A stretch of DNA of 64,000 nucleotides from Gluconobacter aidae (GCF_009547075.1 NZ_WIPH01000006.1:55489-119488), one strand, 5' to 3'. Counted from the stretch's first letter, positions 55,388 to 64,000 are shown. The notes: generated by a model from the letters alone, not told the origin. Translations and numbers: made by a program.

Positions 55388-58066
55388 TCAGAACGATTTG
55401 AGGAGCCGTTCCAGATAGTCCAGTTCGCTTTGCGGGCGGGTGCGGTCCGAGGCGCGGCGGCGGAGTCCGCGTTCAATGTCGCGGGCGCGGTCACGGGCGC
55501 TCTTGTCCGGGATATGGGCGTCGGAATCCTTGCCCTTGTCCCCTTCGCCCAGTTTGCGGCCCAGCGGGTCCTGATCTTTCTGATCGTCGTCATCACCGTC
55601 TTCGTCACCGGCCTGAGGCTGGTCGCCGTCATCGCCCTGCTGGCCTTTCGCGCCATGCTGTGGCTTGCCGGAGCCGCCTGCGCCACCGGACGGAATGAAG
55701 CTCAGACTGCCACCTCCCTGTCCGCCCTTGCCGGAGCCGCCGGATTTCTGGTTCTGGCGCATCTGTTTTCCGGCTTCGGAGAGGTCTGCCAGCACTTTCT
55801 GCTCGGCGGTCTGGGCCTCGGCGTCCTTGCGGTCCGCGAGGGCTTTGCGGGCGCTTTGCATGTCCGTTCTGGCCTTGTCGAAGGCCGTGGCGGGCTTGCC
55901 GGTCAGGTCCTTGACGCGGCGGCTCAGGATGTCGTTCACACGCTGAAGGGCGTGTTGCAGCGCATGGTCCGCACGGCGTCCGTCGGACTGGGAGGCGACT
56001 GTGGCGGGATCGACCGGAGCGGGTGGTTTGGCGTCCGTAGGTTGGTCCATGCCGGGTGGAGGCTGCATGCCGAGCTGGCGGAGCAGATCGGCCGTGGACA
56101 TCTGGCTGATATCCGGATGGCTGCCATCGTCGGCGGGAGCCGCGGCCTTACGGGCGGCGGAAAGGCGGGACTGCGTGTGATCGAGCAGGGTCGTCTCGCG
56201 GTGGACGAGATCATGCAGGGCCGCGCGCTGCGCCCGGGCTTCGGCCTGTGCCTTCATCTGCTCGGCGAGTGCTTTGAGATCCTCGGGGCTGGCCTGACGC
56301 ATGCGCTCTGCCATGTCTTCCATCTGCTGAAGCCGTTTGAGAGCCTCGTCCCCGTGGCCCTGATTGGCTTCGGACTGGAGACGGCGCATTTCGTCCGAGA
56401 ACGGATCGGCCGAGCTGGTGCCGGACTGCGGCATGACGATGCCGCTCTGGGCCGCGCGCGAGAACAGAAGCTGCATCCGGCGGTTCAGGGCATCCTTGAG
56501 AGCCTGTGTGCGGCGCTGGAGTTCTTCCTGTTCGGGAAGGGTATGGCCCTTGTCGCCGAGGTCGCGCATGTGGTCGAGCTGCTGCTGCACGCCCTGCTGG
56601 GCCGCGCGGACTTCGGCGGCGGCATCGGCGATTTCAGGTCCGTCGCGGCGCAGATCGTCCAGATAGAGAGCCAGTGCCCAGAGTTCCCCGGGGACACGGG
56701 CCGCTGAGCCATCTGGGGCGTCTTTCTGGAGCGAAGCAATCTCAAGGCCGAGGGTTGCGAGAATGGCGCGTTCGTCGGTGGTCTGCGTCAGGAGGTTCAG
56801 TTCGGCTGCGGCCTTCGAGGCGCGTTCCTGTCCGAGCATGAGGCGGCGGCGCAGGGCAACGAGAGCGCGGGCCAGCGGATCGGTGAACTTGCGGGCGGCG
56901 ATCTGGAATTTGACGATATCGCTGCGGCTTTCACGGCCTGAAGCGCTCTTGGCATGCAGGCGGCCTTCGACTTCCATTCCGGCAAACGGGTCGGAGGAAA
57001 GGTCTGGCGTGGCGACACCTTTCGCGTCCCTGGGCTGTCCGTCGAGCGGGATGGGAACGCGCAGGATGCGGCCTCGGGTCAGGCCGGGAAGGTTGATCTC
57101 GGCTTCAAGCGAGGCGACGCCATAGGTCTGATGGACGTGCCAGGGCAGGCCGGTGCGCCAGTCGTTTTTCTGTGGACCGGGTTTGCCGTCCCAGGTGACG
57201 GTGGGCGGCAGGTCGGGTTCGACTTTAACGCGCCATGAGCCGAGGGTCCGGCCACGGACGACGATACTGATGGTGCCGGACTGCTGGAGTGTGCCGTGGC
57301 TGTTCCAGCTTTCAGCGTCCAGCCTGTTCTGTTCAGGCGAGGCGATTCCGTGCAGGGCGGGTTTTCCATGCGCGCCGGTGATGGTGGCGTTCAGAATGGC
57401 GCCCTGCGGAACGTCAAGCGTATTGTGGCCCGTGGCGGAAAGGAAAATCGGCGCGCCGGGCGCGTAGGACGGACGGTCGATCCAGGCCTGAAGGGTGGGG
57501 AGCGGAATGCTGTCATCGTCCACGCCGGGAATCAGCCCTGCGTGCAGGCGCGAGGGGGTATGCGTACCGCCGAGAATGGCCGCAACCACGATGGCCAGCG
57601 GGACGGCAATGAGCGCGAGCCGTTCGTGCAGGCTGGTTTCTGGATGGGGAAGGCCAACGCGAAGGGGGCCGAGCGAGGCTGTGACGCGCTCGACATGACG
57701 GGACCAGATGGCCGATTGCTCGCCATTTCCCGCGAAAGCCGGCCGGTCGGTCAGGCTGAGGAGCGGCTGGCAGGCGAGTTTGGAATCATGCTCGATCCGG
57801 CGGTCGGCCACGGGAATGCTGACGGGAGGCACGCGGCGCAGGCCGGTGATGGTCAGCCACAGGGCCGTGCCGAGAACGCCGATTTCCAGCAGGGCATGCA
57901 GCCAGTCCGGCAGGGACTGGGGGATACGCGCAAGGCAGGCCAGAACGTAGAACGTGACCAGCAGCAGGGGCCAGCGCAGGGGCTCCCAGGCGCGTTCCCA
58001 CCACAGGACACGCTGGGCTTTCCGGCGCAGGGTTTTGAGGTGGAGGGTCGGGTTTGACTCAGCCAT
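55388..58066 (-). CDS. DUF4175 family membrane protein (TIGR02302)
   Basis: An 892-residue protein. Residues about 25-65 contain two or three membrane helices (LLVTFYVLACLARI), and VPLAIVVAAILGG about 175-190 another. The body is an extended, probably beta-rich periplasmic part, followed by a long charged coiled-coil (QRRTQALKDALNRRMQLLFS) and a Gly/Ser/Asp-rich region near 760-840 (GGSGKGGQGGGSLSF). This matches the alphaproteobacterial DUF4175/TIGR02302 family, of unknown role. It overlaps lysA by eight bases, with translation coupled. Confidence 0.88.
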   Translation of the reverse strand: MAESNPTLHLKTLRRKAQRVLWWERAWEPLRWPLLLVTFYVLACLARIPQSLPDWLHALLEIGVLGTALWLTITGLRRVPPVSIPVADRRIEHDSKLACQPLLSLTDRPAFAGNGEQSAIWSRHVERVTASLGPLRVGLPHPETSLHERLALIAVPLAIVVAAILGGTHTPSRLHAGLIPGVDDDSIPLPTLQAWIDRPSYAPGAPIFLSATGHNTLDVPQGAILNATITGAHGKPALHGIASPEQNRLDAESWNSHGTLQQSGTISIVVRGRTLGSWRVKVEPDLPPTVTWDGKPGPQKNDWRTGLPWHVHQTYGVASLEAEINLPGLTRGRILRVPIPLDGQPRDAKGVATPDLSSDPFAGMEVEGRLHAKSASGRESRSDIVKFQIAARKFTDPLARALVALRRRLMLGQERASKAAAELNLLTQTTDERAILATLGLEIASLQKDAPDGSAARVPGELWALALYLDDLRRDGPEIADAAAEVRAAQQGVQQQLDHMRDLGDKGHTLPEQEELQRRTQALKDALNRRMQLLFSRAAQSGIVMPQSGTSSADPFSDEMRRLQSEANQGHGDEALKRLQQMEDMAERMRQASPEDLKALAEQMKAQAEARAQRAALHDLVHRETTLLDHTQSRLSAARKAAAPADDGSHPDISQMSTADLLRQLGMQPPPGMDQPTDAKPPAPVDPATVASQSDGRRADHALQHALQRVNDILSRRVKDLTGKPATAFDKARTDMQSARKALADRKDAEAQTAEQKVLADLSEAGKQMRQNQKSGGSGKGGQGGGSLSFIPSGGAGGSGKPQHGAKGQQGDDGDQPQAGDEDGDDDDQKDQDPLGRKLGEGDKGKDSDAHIPDKSARDRARDIERGLRRRASDRTRPQSELDYLERLLKSF

Positions 58067-59411
58067 GATCGTCCTTGGCTGCCAGCCATTCCGGAACGGT
58101 TTCGGCCGCGATCAGTTCCGCAACGCTCTGGCGCTGGCGGATGATCTCCCATTTTCCGTTGTCGATCAGAACCTGCGCCGCAAGCGGGCGGGTATTGTAG
58201 GTTGAACTCATGACCGAGCCGTAAGCGCCGGTATCGAGCAGGGCGATCAGGTCGCCGCGCTTCGTGTCCACAGGCAGGGCGCGGTCGCGGGCGAAGATGT
58301 CGCTGCTTTCACAGACCGGGCCGACGATATCCCAGAGTTTCGTAGGATTGGTCAGGCCGCTCGGGGCGACGGGCATGATGCCGTGCCACGATTCATAAAG
58401 AGATGGGCGGGCCAGATCATTCATGGCGGCGTCGAGTACGACGAAATCCGGATTGCCGGCTTTGGTCTCGATCACGCGGGTCAGCAGGATGCCGGTGGGG
58501 GCGGAGAGCCAGCGGCCGGGTTCGATGCTGAGCCGGACATCGAGATCGCCCAGTGTTTCGGCGATGACGCCAGCAAGCATGTCCGGCGAGGGCGCGATTT
58601 CGTCCCGGTAGCGGATGCCGAGGCCCCCGCCACAGTCCACGGCCTCGACGGTGTGACCGGCGGCGCGGATCTCGCGGACCATGTCGGCCAGTCGGGCATA
58701 GCCCTCGCGGAAGGGACCGGCGGTGAGCATCTGGCTGCCCAGATGGACGGCCAGACCGACGATGCGGACGTTTTTCAGGCTGGCAGCTTCACCATAGAGG
58801 GCGACGGCGCGGCGATGCTCGATGCCGAACTTGTCTCCGGCGCGGCCCGTGGAGATCTTGTCATGGGTGTCGGCGTCCACGTCCGGATTGACGCGCAGGG
58901 CAGCCCGCGCGACGCGGCCACAGGCGCGGGCGATGTCGTCCAGACGGTAGAGTTCCTCGACGCTTTCGACATTGATTTGTGCGATGTCGTGCTCGACGGC
59001 GGCGCGTAGTTCCGCATCGGATTTGCCGACGCCGGAGAACACGATGCCCGAGGGCTGAATCCTGGCATGGAGCGCGCGTTGCATCTCGCCGCCGCTGACG
59101 ATGTCCACGCCATAGCCGCACTGGCGCAGGATGGTCAGGGTGGCCTGATGGTCCTGCGATTTCATGGCGAAATGCATGTTCACCGGCAGGTTCCGGGCCT
59201 CGAACGCGGCGCGCAGGGCTTTTGCGCGACGGCGCAGCGTTTCAGCGCCCGTGATCCAGCACGGTGTTCCGACGGCGGCCGCGATGACGTGCAGGGGCAC
59301 GCCTTCGAACAGCAGGCCGTCCCGTGCGTCCATCTTCAGCGATGGACGGGTTTCCAGCATGTCGGAGAAAGACGGATCGGTGGCGGGATCGGAGGGAAGC
59401 GCTGCACTCAT
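58059..59411 (-). CDS. lysA: diaminopimelate decarboxylase
   Basis: Last step of lysine synthesis: decarboxylates meso-diaminopimelate, PLP-dependent. The 450-residue protein has the Schiff-base Lys in NMHFAMKSQDHQATLTIL, GYGVDIVSGGEMQRALHA, VGLAVHLGSQ, GGGLGIRYRDE, SIEPGRWLSAPTGILLTRVI and the ornithine decarboxylase-like VCESSDIFARDR followed by TGAYGSVMSSTYNTRPLA. The start at 59411 follows a weak ribosome site. Its stop overlaps the DUF4175 start by eight bases; the pairing is conserved in related bacteria as far as I recall. Confidence 0.96.
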   Translation of the reverse strand: MSAALPSDPATDPSFSDMLETRPSLKMDARDGLLFEGVPLHVIAAAVGTPCWITGAETLRRRAKALRAAFEARNLPVNMHFAMKSQDHQATLTILRQCGYGVDIVSGGEMQRALHARIQPSGIVFSGVGKSDAELRAAVEHDIAQINVESVEELYRLDDIARACGRVARAALRVNPDVDADTHDKISTGRAGDKFGIEHRRAVALYGEAASLKNVRIVGLAVHLGSQMLTAGPFREGYARLADMVREIRAAGHTVEAVDCGGGLGIRYRDEIAPSPDMLAGVIAETLGDLDVRLSIEPGRWLSAPTGILLTRVIETKAGNPDFVVLDAAMNDLARPSLYESWHGIMPVAPSGLTNPTKLWDIVGPVCESSDIFARDRALPVDTKRGDLIALLDTGAYGSVMSSTYNTRPLAAQVLIDNGKWEIIRQRQSVAELIAAETVPEWLAAKDDHG

Positions 59412-59479
59412 GATGATGCTACCGTATCGCTCTTGGAAGCATGTTCCAAGCTGAACCCGCAGGGGATAATATCGTCGGC

Positions 59480-59869
59480 ATGATACAGGAACTGATCCGA
59501 GAGGCCCTTGAGGCCCGTTCGCGTGCTTACGCACCCTATTCGCGCTTTCAGGTGGGGGCCGCATTGCGGTGTGAGGGCGTTGTCCATTCCGGCTGCAATG
59601 TCGAGAATGCTGCCTATCCGCTTGGGACGTGTGCCGAGGCCGGGGCGATTGCCGCCATGGTGCGGGGCGGTGGACGTCGTATCGAGGAAATCGTGATCGT
59701 GGGTGGGGCTGCGCCGTGCACGCCATGCGGGGGGTGCCGGCAGAAATTGCGGGAATTCGCGCTGCCAGATCTGCCGGTTCACATGATTGATCCTCAGGGG
59801 GAACTGCTCCTGATCCGGACGCTGGCCGAACTGCTGCCTGACGCGTTCGGGCCGGATCATCTGGGATGA
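59480..59869 (+). CDS. cdd: cytidine deaminase
   Basis: Zinc-dependent deamination of cytidine and deoxycytidine to uridine. The 129-residue protein (small, tetrameric type) has YAPYSRFQVGAALRCEG, the catalytic NAAYPLGTCAEAGAIAAM (Cys, Glu) and APCTPCGGCRQKLREF (two zinc Cys). ATG 59480 is used; an ATG 13 codons earlier is open. Divergent from lysA, with 69 bases between them. Its stop overlaps the protease start by ATGA. Confidence 0.96.
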   Translation: MIQELIREALEARSRAYAPYSRFQVGAALRCEGVVHSGCNVENAAYPLGTCAEAGAIAAMVRGGGRRIEEIVIVGGAAPCTPCGGCRQKLREFALPDLPVHMIDPQGELLLIRTLAELLPDAFGPDHLG

Positions 59870-60561
59870 AACGCTCCGGGGCGTTGCTGATACTCTGTCT
59901 GTTCGGTGGTGGGGCGATGGCCGCTCCGAGCGTGGTGTTGCCGGGACTCGGCGCGGACAGTCATCGCAGCGTCGTGGATGTGAATACGGCGCCATGGCGG
60001 ATTTTGGGGCGCGTCCAGACGTCTCTTGGCGGGCGCTGTACGGGATTTGCCGTGGCGCCGACCGTGATGCTGACGGCGGCGCATTGTCTGTGGCTGTCTG
60101 CGACCCGGCATTATATCCAGCCTGCGGATGTTCATGTTCTGATGGGCTATGCGATGGGGCGGTACCGCCTTCATGCGCAGGTGACACGATTTGTTATTGC
60201 CCCCGGATACGATCCCGCGAACGAAGGGGGTACCGCATCCGAGGATCGGGCCACGTTGATTCTGGATCGGCCGGTGGTTCTGTCAGGGGATCTTGTTCCG
60301 TACGGCGCGGTGCAGATGGGGGCCGCGGCGATGCTGGTTGGATACCCGCAGGACCGGCCTGAGATTCCGTATGGCGATATTACGTGCCGGATCAACGGCT
60401 TGGCCATTAACGGGCTGATCCATCACGACTGCGCGGCGACGCATGGGGACAGTGGCGGCCCGTTGTTTGCGCGCCAGCCTGACGGGCAGTGGGGAATTGT
60501 CGGGATCGATGTGCTGGCGACGTCGGGGCGTGGCGGGTTTGCCGCGCCGCTGCCGCACTGA
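59866..60561 (+). CDS. secreted trypsin-like serine protease (S1 family)
   Basis: A 231-residue exported protease. Residues 1-19 form a signal peptide (LLILCLFGGGAMA). The catalytic triad is visible: His in VMLTAAHCLW, Asp in SEDRATLILDRP, and Ser in CAATHGDSGGPLFAR. ARG and Cys pairs (GRCTGFAVAP with TAAHC; ITCRINGLA with HDCAATHG) likely form disulfides. Length is at the short end of the S1 fold. Physiological substrate unknown. Coupled to cdd by a four-base overlap, though the functions are unrelated. Confidence 0.9.
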   Translation: MKRSGALLILCLFGGGAMAAPSVVLPGLGADSHRSVVDVNTAPWRILGRVQTSLGGRCTGFAVAPTVMLTAAHCLWLSATRHYIQPADVHVLMGYAMGRYRLHAQVTRFVIAPGYDPANEGGTASEDRATLILDRPVVLSGDLVPYGAVQMGAAAMLVGYPQDRPEIPYGDITCRINGLAINGLIHHDCAATHGDSGGPLFARQPDGQWGIVGIDVLATSGRGGFAAPLPH

Positions 60562-60697
60562 GTTTTTCGGGTTCCCATGCATCAGGCGCACGTCAGAAAA
60601 AATTCACACATGCAAACATGAGCCCTGTCGTGACGTTGCACAGGGCAGGACGCCCGATTGGGTGTTACAGGTTTTTCAATCCCGGAAGGTGATTGCC

Positions 60698-61132
60698 ATG
60701 TATGTCATGTCCATGAAGGAGACATCCTCGCGAGCGGCTCCGAAAGGAGGATTTCGTGGGGACTCCAAAAGGGTCAACAGAAAGCATATTCTCGTTGTCG
60801 AGGATCAGGCGCTTTTGCGCTTTCTCGCGGCGGATATGCTGGAAGAGGCGGGCTATGAGGCCTCTCTCGCGGCTGATGCCGACGAGGCGCTTCAGGTGCT
60901 GGCCCGAAATCCGGATATTGGCACCATCTTTTCAGACGTGAACATGCCTGGCGACATGGACGGTGTGGCGCTTGCCCGCCTGATCCGTAAGCATCGTCCG
61001 GAAATCGGACTGGTTCTGACGTCGGGGACGCGGATTCAGGATCTGGGGCAACTGCCGGGCGGCACGATGTTCCTGTCCAAGCCGTATGAATGGGACGAGG
61101 TCTATCGCTGTCTGGAGCAGGTGAGGCACTGA
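60698..61132 (+). CDS. single-domain response regulator (receiver only)
   Basis: A 144-residue receiver domain with a 27-residue N-terminal tail and no output domain. HILVVEDQALLRFLAADML (acidic pair), TIFSDVNMPGDMDGVALARL (phospho-Asp), VLTSGTRIQD (Thr) and MFLSKPYEWDEV (Lys) complete the site. ATG 60698 follows GGAAGG. No histidine kinase lies nearby; such receivers serve as phosphorelay intermediates or protein-binding switches. It is the nearest gene to the tRNA-Arg pair. Confidence 0.92.
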   Translation: MYVMSMKETSSRAAPKGGFRGDSKRVNRKHILVVEDQALLRFLAADMLEEAGYEASLAADADEALQVLARNPDIGTIFSDVNMPGDMDGVALARLIRKHRPEIGLVLTSGTRIQDLGQLPGGTMFLSKPYEWDEVYRCLEQVRH

Positions 61133-61165
61133 AGCGCCGTTAAATTATAACGGGAGAAGACAATG

Positions 61166-61242
61166 TGGTGCACCCGAAAGGACTTGAACCTCTAACCCCC
61201 AGATTCGTAGTCTGGTGCTCTATCCAGTTGAGCTACGGGTGC
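61166..61242 (-). tRNA. tRNA-Arg (anticodon ACG), copy 1
   Basis: On the minus strand the 77-base gene has the acceptor stem GCACCCG/CGGGTGC, the anticodon loop CTACGAA (anticodon ACG, normally edited to ICG) and a T-loop GGTTCAAGTCC, with the CCA end encoded. The sequence is identical to the next copy. Confidence 0.97.
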
Positions 61243-61276
61243 GGACACATTGTATAGGTCTTCATCAGGAGAAGAC

Positions 61277-61353
61277 TGGTGCACCCGAAAGGACTTGAAC
61301 CTCTAACCCCCAGATTCGTAGTCTGGTGCTCTATCCAGTTGAGCTACGGGTGC
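61277..61353 (-). tRNA. tRNA-Arg (anticodon ACG), copy 2
   Basis: Exact 77-base repeat of copy 1, again with CCA encoded, 34 bases away in the same direction. A tandem duplication of the tRNA gene is visible directly. It is transcribed before copy 1 on the minus strand. Confidence 0.97.
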
Positions 61354-61414
61354 GCTGTGAGGCGGGGTTTTACAGAGGCTTAGCTGACCTGACAACCCCG
61401 CTTTGGAAAAAATT

Positions 61415-61792
61415 TCAGTTCCGCGTCATGGTGATATGGGCCCGGCAGGAAGGCGAGCCGAAAATGCCGCCAATGGCCTGTCCAACCGGGTAGCCGTTGA
61501 ATACGACGGCCGTGGGATGGTGGTTCAGATCCGTCATGGCGAGTTCGGCATGATAATGCTGGCTGCCGGGCGTGTAAGTACCGTGCAGGACCTGTGAGCC
61601 GTCTGCCGGCGTAAAGAGGATTTCCTTGCCGCGGATCCGGAGGGTCGAGGGATGTTCGGTCGGGCAGGTGCCCTGATCCGTAACGAGAGCGCCGACCCAG
61701 GAGCCGACGGGGTCATGGCCGGGGTCGGGGGCTCCCGCGCAGGCGGCGAGCAGGGCCGTGGCGGAGAGGGCGAAAAGTGCTGGCAGGCGCAT
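61415..61792 (-). CDS. small hypothetical lipoprotein
   Basis: A 125-residue protein with the signal peptide [18 protein letters not shown], whose lipobox LAAC gives a lipid-modified cysteine at 18. The rest ([20 protein letters not shown] and then [20 protein letters not shown]) looks like a small beta-rich fold; a Cys pair (CPTE, SCRAH) may form a disulfide. The pattern [18 protein letters not shown] is reminiscent of META/lipocalin-like lipoproteins, but no family is assigned. No neighbours suggest a function. Confidence 0.75.
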   Translation of the reverse strand: MRLPALFALSATALLAACAGAPDPGHDPVGSWVGALVTDQGTCPTEHPSTLRIRGKEILFTPADGSQVLHGTYTPGSQHYHAELAMTDLNHHPTAVVFNGYPVGQAIGGIFGSPSCRAHITMTRN

Positions 61793-61867
61793 GTTATTCC
61801 TGTTCCGTGTTGCAGAATGGATGACGCAGACGACACAACACCTTATAGGAGAGCCTCAAAAGGCACC

Positions 61868-63490
61868 ATGAAACCGGAACGCGAGGCCATGACATTGACC
61901 CAGCAGGACGCCAGCACCGTCGAAAAGCTTGACGAAACTCTTCACGAAGACCGTATCCTCATTCTGGATTTCGGTAGCCAGGTGACGCAGCTCATTGCGC
62001 GTCGCGTCCGCGAAAGCGGCGTTTACTGCGAAATCTGGCCGTATACGGCGACCGAGGAAAAGATCCGCGCTTTCAATCCGCGCGGCATCATCCTGTCCGG
62101 CAGTCCGGCCAGTGTGCATGACGAGAATGCACCGCCGATTCCGGATGTGGTCTTCGCGCTGAACCGCCCCGTGCTGGGGATCTGCTATGGCCAGCAGGCG
62201 ATATGCCAGAAGCTGGGTGGCAAGGTCGAGCACCACGAGCACCGTGAATTCGGTCGTGCCTATATTGATATCGCCGAGGACTGTTCGCTGTTCCGGGGCG
62301 TCTGGGCGCGCGGCAAGCGTGAGCAGGTCTGGATGAGCCATGGCGACCGCGTCACGCAGCTTCCGCCGGGCTTCCGTGCCGTTGCCCATTCCGAAGGGGC
62401 ACCGTTCGCGATCATCGCGGATGAGGGGCGTCGTCTGTATGGCGTGCAGTTCCATCCGGAAGTCGTGCATACGCCGCATGGCGCTGCGCTGATCCGTAAT
62501 TTCACGCATAATGTCTCCGGTTGCAGCGGAACGTGGACGATGGCGGGTTTCCGTGAGCTGGAAATCGCGCGCATCCGCAAGCAGGTCGGTTCGGGGCGTG
62601 TGATCTGTGGTCTGTCGGGTGGCGTGGACAGCTCCGTTGCGGCCAAGCTGATCCATGATGCGATCGGCGATCAGCTCACCTGCATTTTCGTGGATCCGGG
62701 CATCATGCGGACGGGCGAAGCGGACGAGGTCGTCAAAACGTTCCGTGGCCGCTTCAACATCCGTCTCGTGCATCGTGACGCCTCCGAACTGTTCCTGAAG
62801 GAACTGGCTGGCGTGACGGACCCGGAGACCAAGCGCAAGACGATCGGCCGTCTGTTCATCGAGGTGTTCGAGGAAGAAGCCGCGAAGCTGGGTGGCGCGC
62901 AGTTCCTGGCTCAGGGCACGCTGTATCCGGACGTGATCGAGAGCGTGAGCTTCTCGGGTGGTCCGTCCGTGACCATCAAGTCCCATCATAACGTCGGTGG
63001 TCTGCCGGACCGCATGAATATGGAACTGGTGGAGCCGCTGCGTGAGCTGTTCAAGGACGAGGTCCGCATGCTTGGCCGTGAGCTGGGTATTCCGGAGAGC
63101 ATCGTCGGGCGGCATCCGTTCCCGGGGCCGGGACTGGCCATTCGTATTCCGGGTGACGTCACCAAGGAAAAGCTGGACCTGCTGCGCAAGGTGGATGCGA
63201 TCTATCTTGAGGAAATCCGCCGCGCCGGGCTGTACGATGCGATCTGGCAGGCTTTTGCGGTTCTGCTTCCGGTGCGCACTGTCGGCGTCATGGGCGATGG
63301 CCGGACCTACGATCAGGCCTGTGCCCTGCGTGCCGTGACCAGCACGGATGGCATGACGGCGGAAGTCTATCCGTTCGACTTCGCGTTCCTGAACCGGGTG
63401 GCCGGTCGTATCGTCAACGAGGTCCGAGGTATCAACCGCGTGACTTACGACATCACTTCCAAGCCGCCCGGTACGATCGAGTGGGAATGA
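61868..63490 (+). CDS. guaA: GMP synthase (glutamine-hydrolysing)
   Basis: Converts XMP to GMP with glutamine and ATP. The 540-residue protein has the N-terminal amidotransferase with [20 protein letters not shown] (catalytic Cys) and the synthase domain with the P-loop [18 protein letters not shown], followed by [14 protein letters not shown] and [23 protein letters not shown] 61868 is used, after AAAAGG; ATG 61889 is also possible. The 3' end is intact (TIEWE then TGA), which matters because it adjoins the integrase. Its terminator follows after 46 bases. Confidence 0.98.
   Translation: MKPEREAMTLTQQDASTVEKLDETLHEDRILILDFGSQVTQLIARRVRESGVYCEIWPYTATEEKIRAFNPRGIILSGSPASVHDENAPPIPDVVFALNRPVLGICYGQQAICQKLGGKVEHHEHREFGRAYIDIAEDCSLFRGVWARGKREQVWMSHGDRVTQLPPGFRAVAHSEGAPFAIIADEGRRLYGVQFHPEVVHTPHGAALIRNFTHNVSGCSGTWTMAGFRELEIARIRKQVGSGRVICGLSGGVDSSVAAKLIHDAIGDQLTCIFVDPGIMRTGEADEVVKTFRGRFNIRLVHRDASELFLKELAGVTDPETKRKTIGRLFIEVFEEEAAKLGGAQFLAQGTLYPDVIESVSFSGGPSVTIKSHHNVGGLPDRMNMELVEPLRELFKDEVRMLGRELGIPESIVGRHPFPGPGLAIRIPGDVTKEKLDLLRKVDAIYLEEIRRAGLYDAIWQAFAVLLPVRTVGVMGDGRTYDQACALRAVTSTDGMTAEVYPFDFAFLNRVAGRIVNEVRGINRVTYDITSKPPGTIEWE
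63470..63490. other. candidate attachment-site region at the guaA 3' end
   Basis: The last codons of guaA (GGTACGATCGAGTGGGAATGA) correspond to the conserved end where islands integrate in several bacteria. The recombinase gene begins 306 bases further, reading away. The exact crossover cannot be set without the other end of the element. Confidence 0.4.
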
Positions 63491-63496
63491 TCCCGC

Positions 63497-63640
63497 GTCT
63501 GGCATAGAATGGCACCGCCCGGCATGGAAGTGCCTTAAAGCCCGCAGAAATGCGGGCTTTTTTGTTTTTTTGTCCGGCATTGTCTGGCATCGAACGGTAT
63601 CGCCAAGCAGTTATTTTTTATGGCATAGTGCGTGGCACTG
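63497..63640 (+). repeat. imperfect direct repeats after guaA
   Basis: A 23-base unit beginning GTCTGGCAT at 63497-63519 recurs at 63582-63604 with 19 of 23 bases the same; a third, divergent copy with two extra bases (TGGCATAGTGCGTGGCACTG) lies at 63621-63640. They may be binding sites for the integrase arms. Confidence 0.6.
63537..63570 (+). terminator. Rho-independent terminator of guaA
   Basis: AAAGCCCGCA (63537-63546) and TGCGGGCTTT (63551-63560) form a perfect 10-base stem with a GAAA loop and a T-run. Confidence 0.94.
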
Positions 63641-63665
63641 ACTGAGTCTGATGCCATGATTTTTG

Positions 63666-63774
63666 TTGATACCATGTCACGCATTCTATGGGTGTCATGG
63701 TATCGATATTTAACAACCATATGAATAATAAGGATTTTATCCGATTATTTTGATGGTTTTTAGTCATGGTATCG
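63666..63774. repeat. inverted and direct repeats upstream of the integrase
   Basis: A 15-base arm at 63666-63680 matches, in inverted form, 63692-63706 with two mismatches (core GATACCATG / CATGGTATC). The right arm's GTCATGGTATCG is repeated directly at 63763-63774, 23 bases before the integrase ATG. They look like operator or recombinase-arm sites. Confidence 0.6.
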
Positions 63775-63796
63775 TCGTTTGGAGTGCCATGAACAG

Positions 63797-64000
63797 ATGC
63801 TGACTGATACCAAACTGCGCAATCTCAAGCCGACGGATAAGCTTTACAAGGTGAATGACCGTGACGGGCTGTACGTCGCGGTGACGCCTGCGGGCAGCAT
63901 CTCGTTCCGATATAACTATGCGATCCACGGCAGGCAGGAGACTCTGACCTTTGGGCGGTATGGCGTTGGGGGCATCACTCTGGCCGAAGCCCGTGAGCAA
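63797..64000 (+). CDS. tyrosine recombinase/integrase, P4 type, N-terminal part (runs off window)
   Basis: ATG 63797 opens a frame to the end of the window (68 residues). MLTDTKLRNLKPTDKLYKVN, DGLYVAVTPAGSISFRYNY and TLTFGRYGVGGITLAEARE match the Arm DNA-binding domain (DUF4102, PF13356) at the start of P4-family integrases, which drive integration of islands and prophages. The catalytic domain lies outside. Its position just past guaA, reading away, fits the first gene of an integrated element. Confidence 0.9.
   Translation, partial: MLTDTKLRNLKPTDKLYKVNDRDGLYVAVTPAGSISFRYNYAIHGRQETLTFGRYGVGGITLAEAREQ

Overview
The window looks like a chromosomal segment of an acetic acid bacterium (Acetobacteraceae, most like Gluconobacter). 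Support: roughly 60% G+C by eye, a cyoABCD ubiquinol oxidase operon of acetic-acid-bacterial type, a class I (archaeal-type) lysyl-tRNA synthetase, a CIRCE-controlled groESL operon, a mitochondrial SUV3-like helicase followed by an S4 protein and FdxA (alphaproteobacterial order), and an hdaA-ppk-ppx block. The genus is an inference; no rRNA is present.

Left part (1-16 kb): the end of a DNA methyltransferase gene, a membrane-anchored three-heme cytochrome c peroxidase, an A+T-rich family-61 glycosyltransferase gene, a secreted lipase-like hydrolase, an Smr-domain protein, a Tat-exported solute-binding protein coupled to hemF, mtnP, small DUF genes, groES-groEL with a CIRCE operator lying on its promoter, and a 994-residue TonB-dependent receptor.

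Middle (16-31 kb): a DinG/XPD-type iron-sulfur helicase, lysS (class I) followed 3 bases later by an MprF-like membrane protein without the second half of its soluble domain, a MarC protein, a uracil-DNA glycosylase/ThpR pair, a Bax-inhibitor-1 family protein, the cyo operon behind a hairpin-rich leader, and the SUV3-like helicase/S4/fdxA operon.

33-47 kb: an M17 aminopeptidase, a MarR-like regulator, a polysaccharide-initiation cluster (polyprenyl-phosphate sugar-1-phosphate transferase opposite a FlaA1/PglF-like dehydratase, a DegT aminotransferase and a small membrane-anchored protein), an AI-2E family permease, an ABC-F ATPase, ndk, a frameshifted membrane protein gene, and purM-purN.

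47-64 kb: hdaA, then a tightly packed run ppk-ppx-cdh-MFS-acid phosphatase; DUF4175 protein and lysA; cdd and a trypsin-like protease; an orphan receiver-domain protein; two identical tandem tRNA-Arg(ACG) genes; a small lipoprotein; and guaA. Just past guaA the sequence changes: an A+T-rich, repeat-filled spacer leads into the start of a P4-type tyrosine recombinase that runs off the window. This is the likely left edge of an integrated element at the guaA 3' end, a known island hotspot, and is the most promising place to look for an undescribed accessory system, which would lie to the right of the window.
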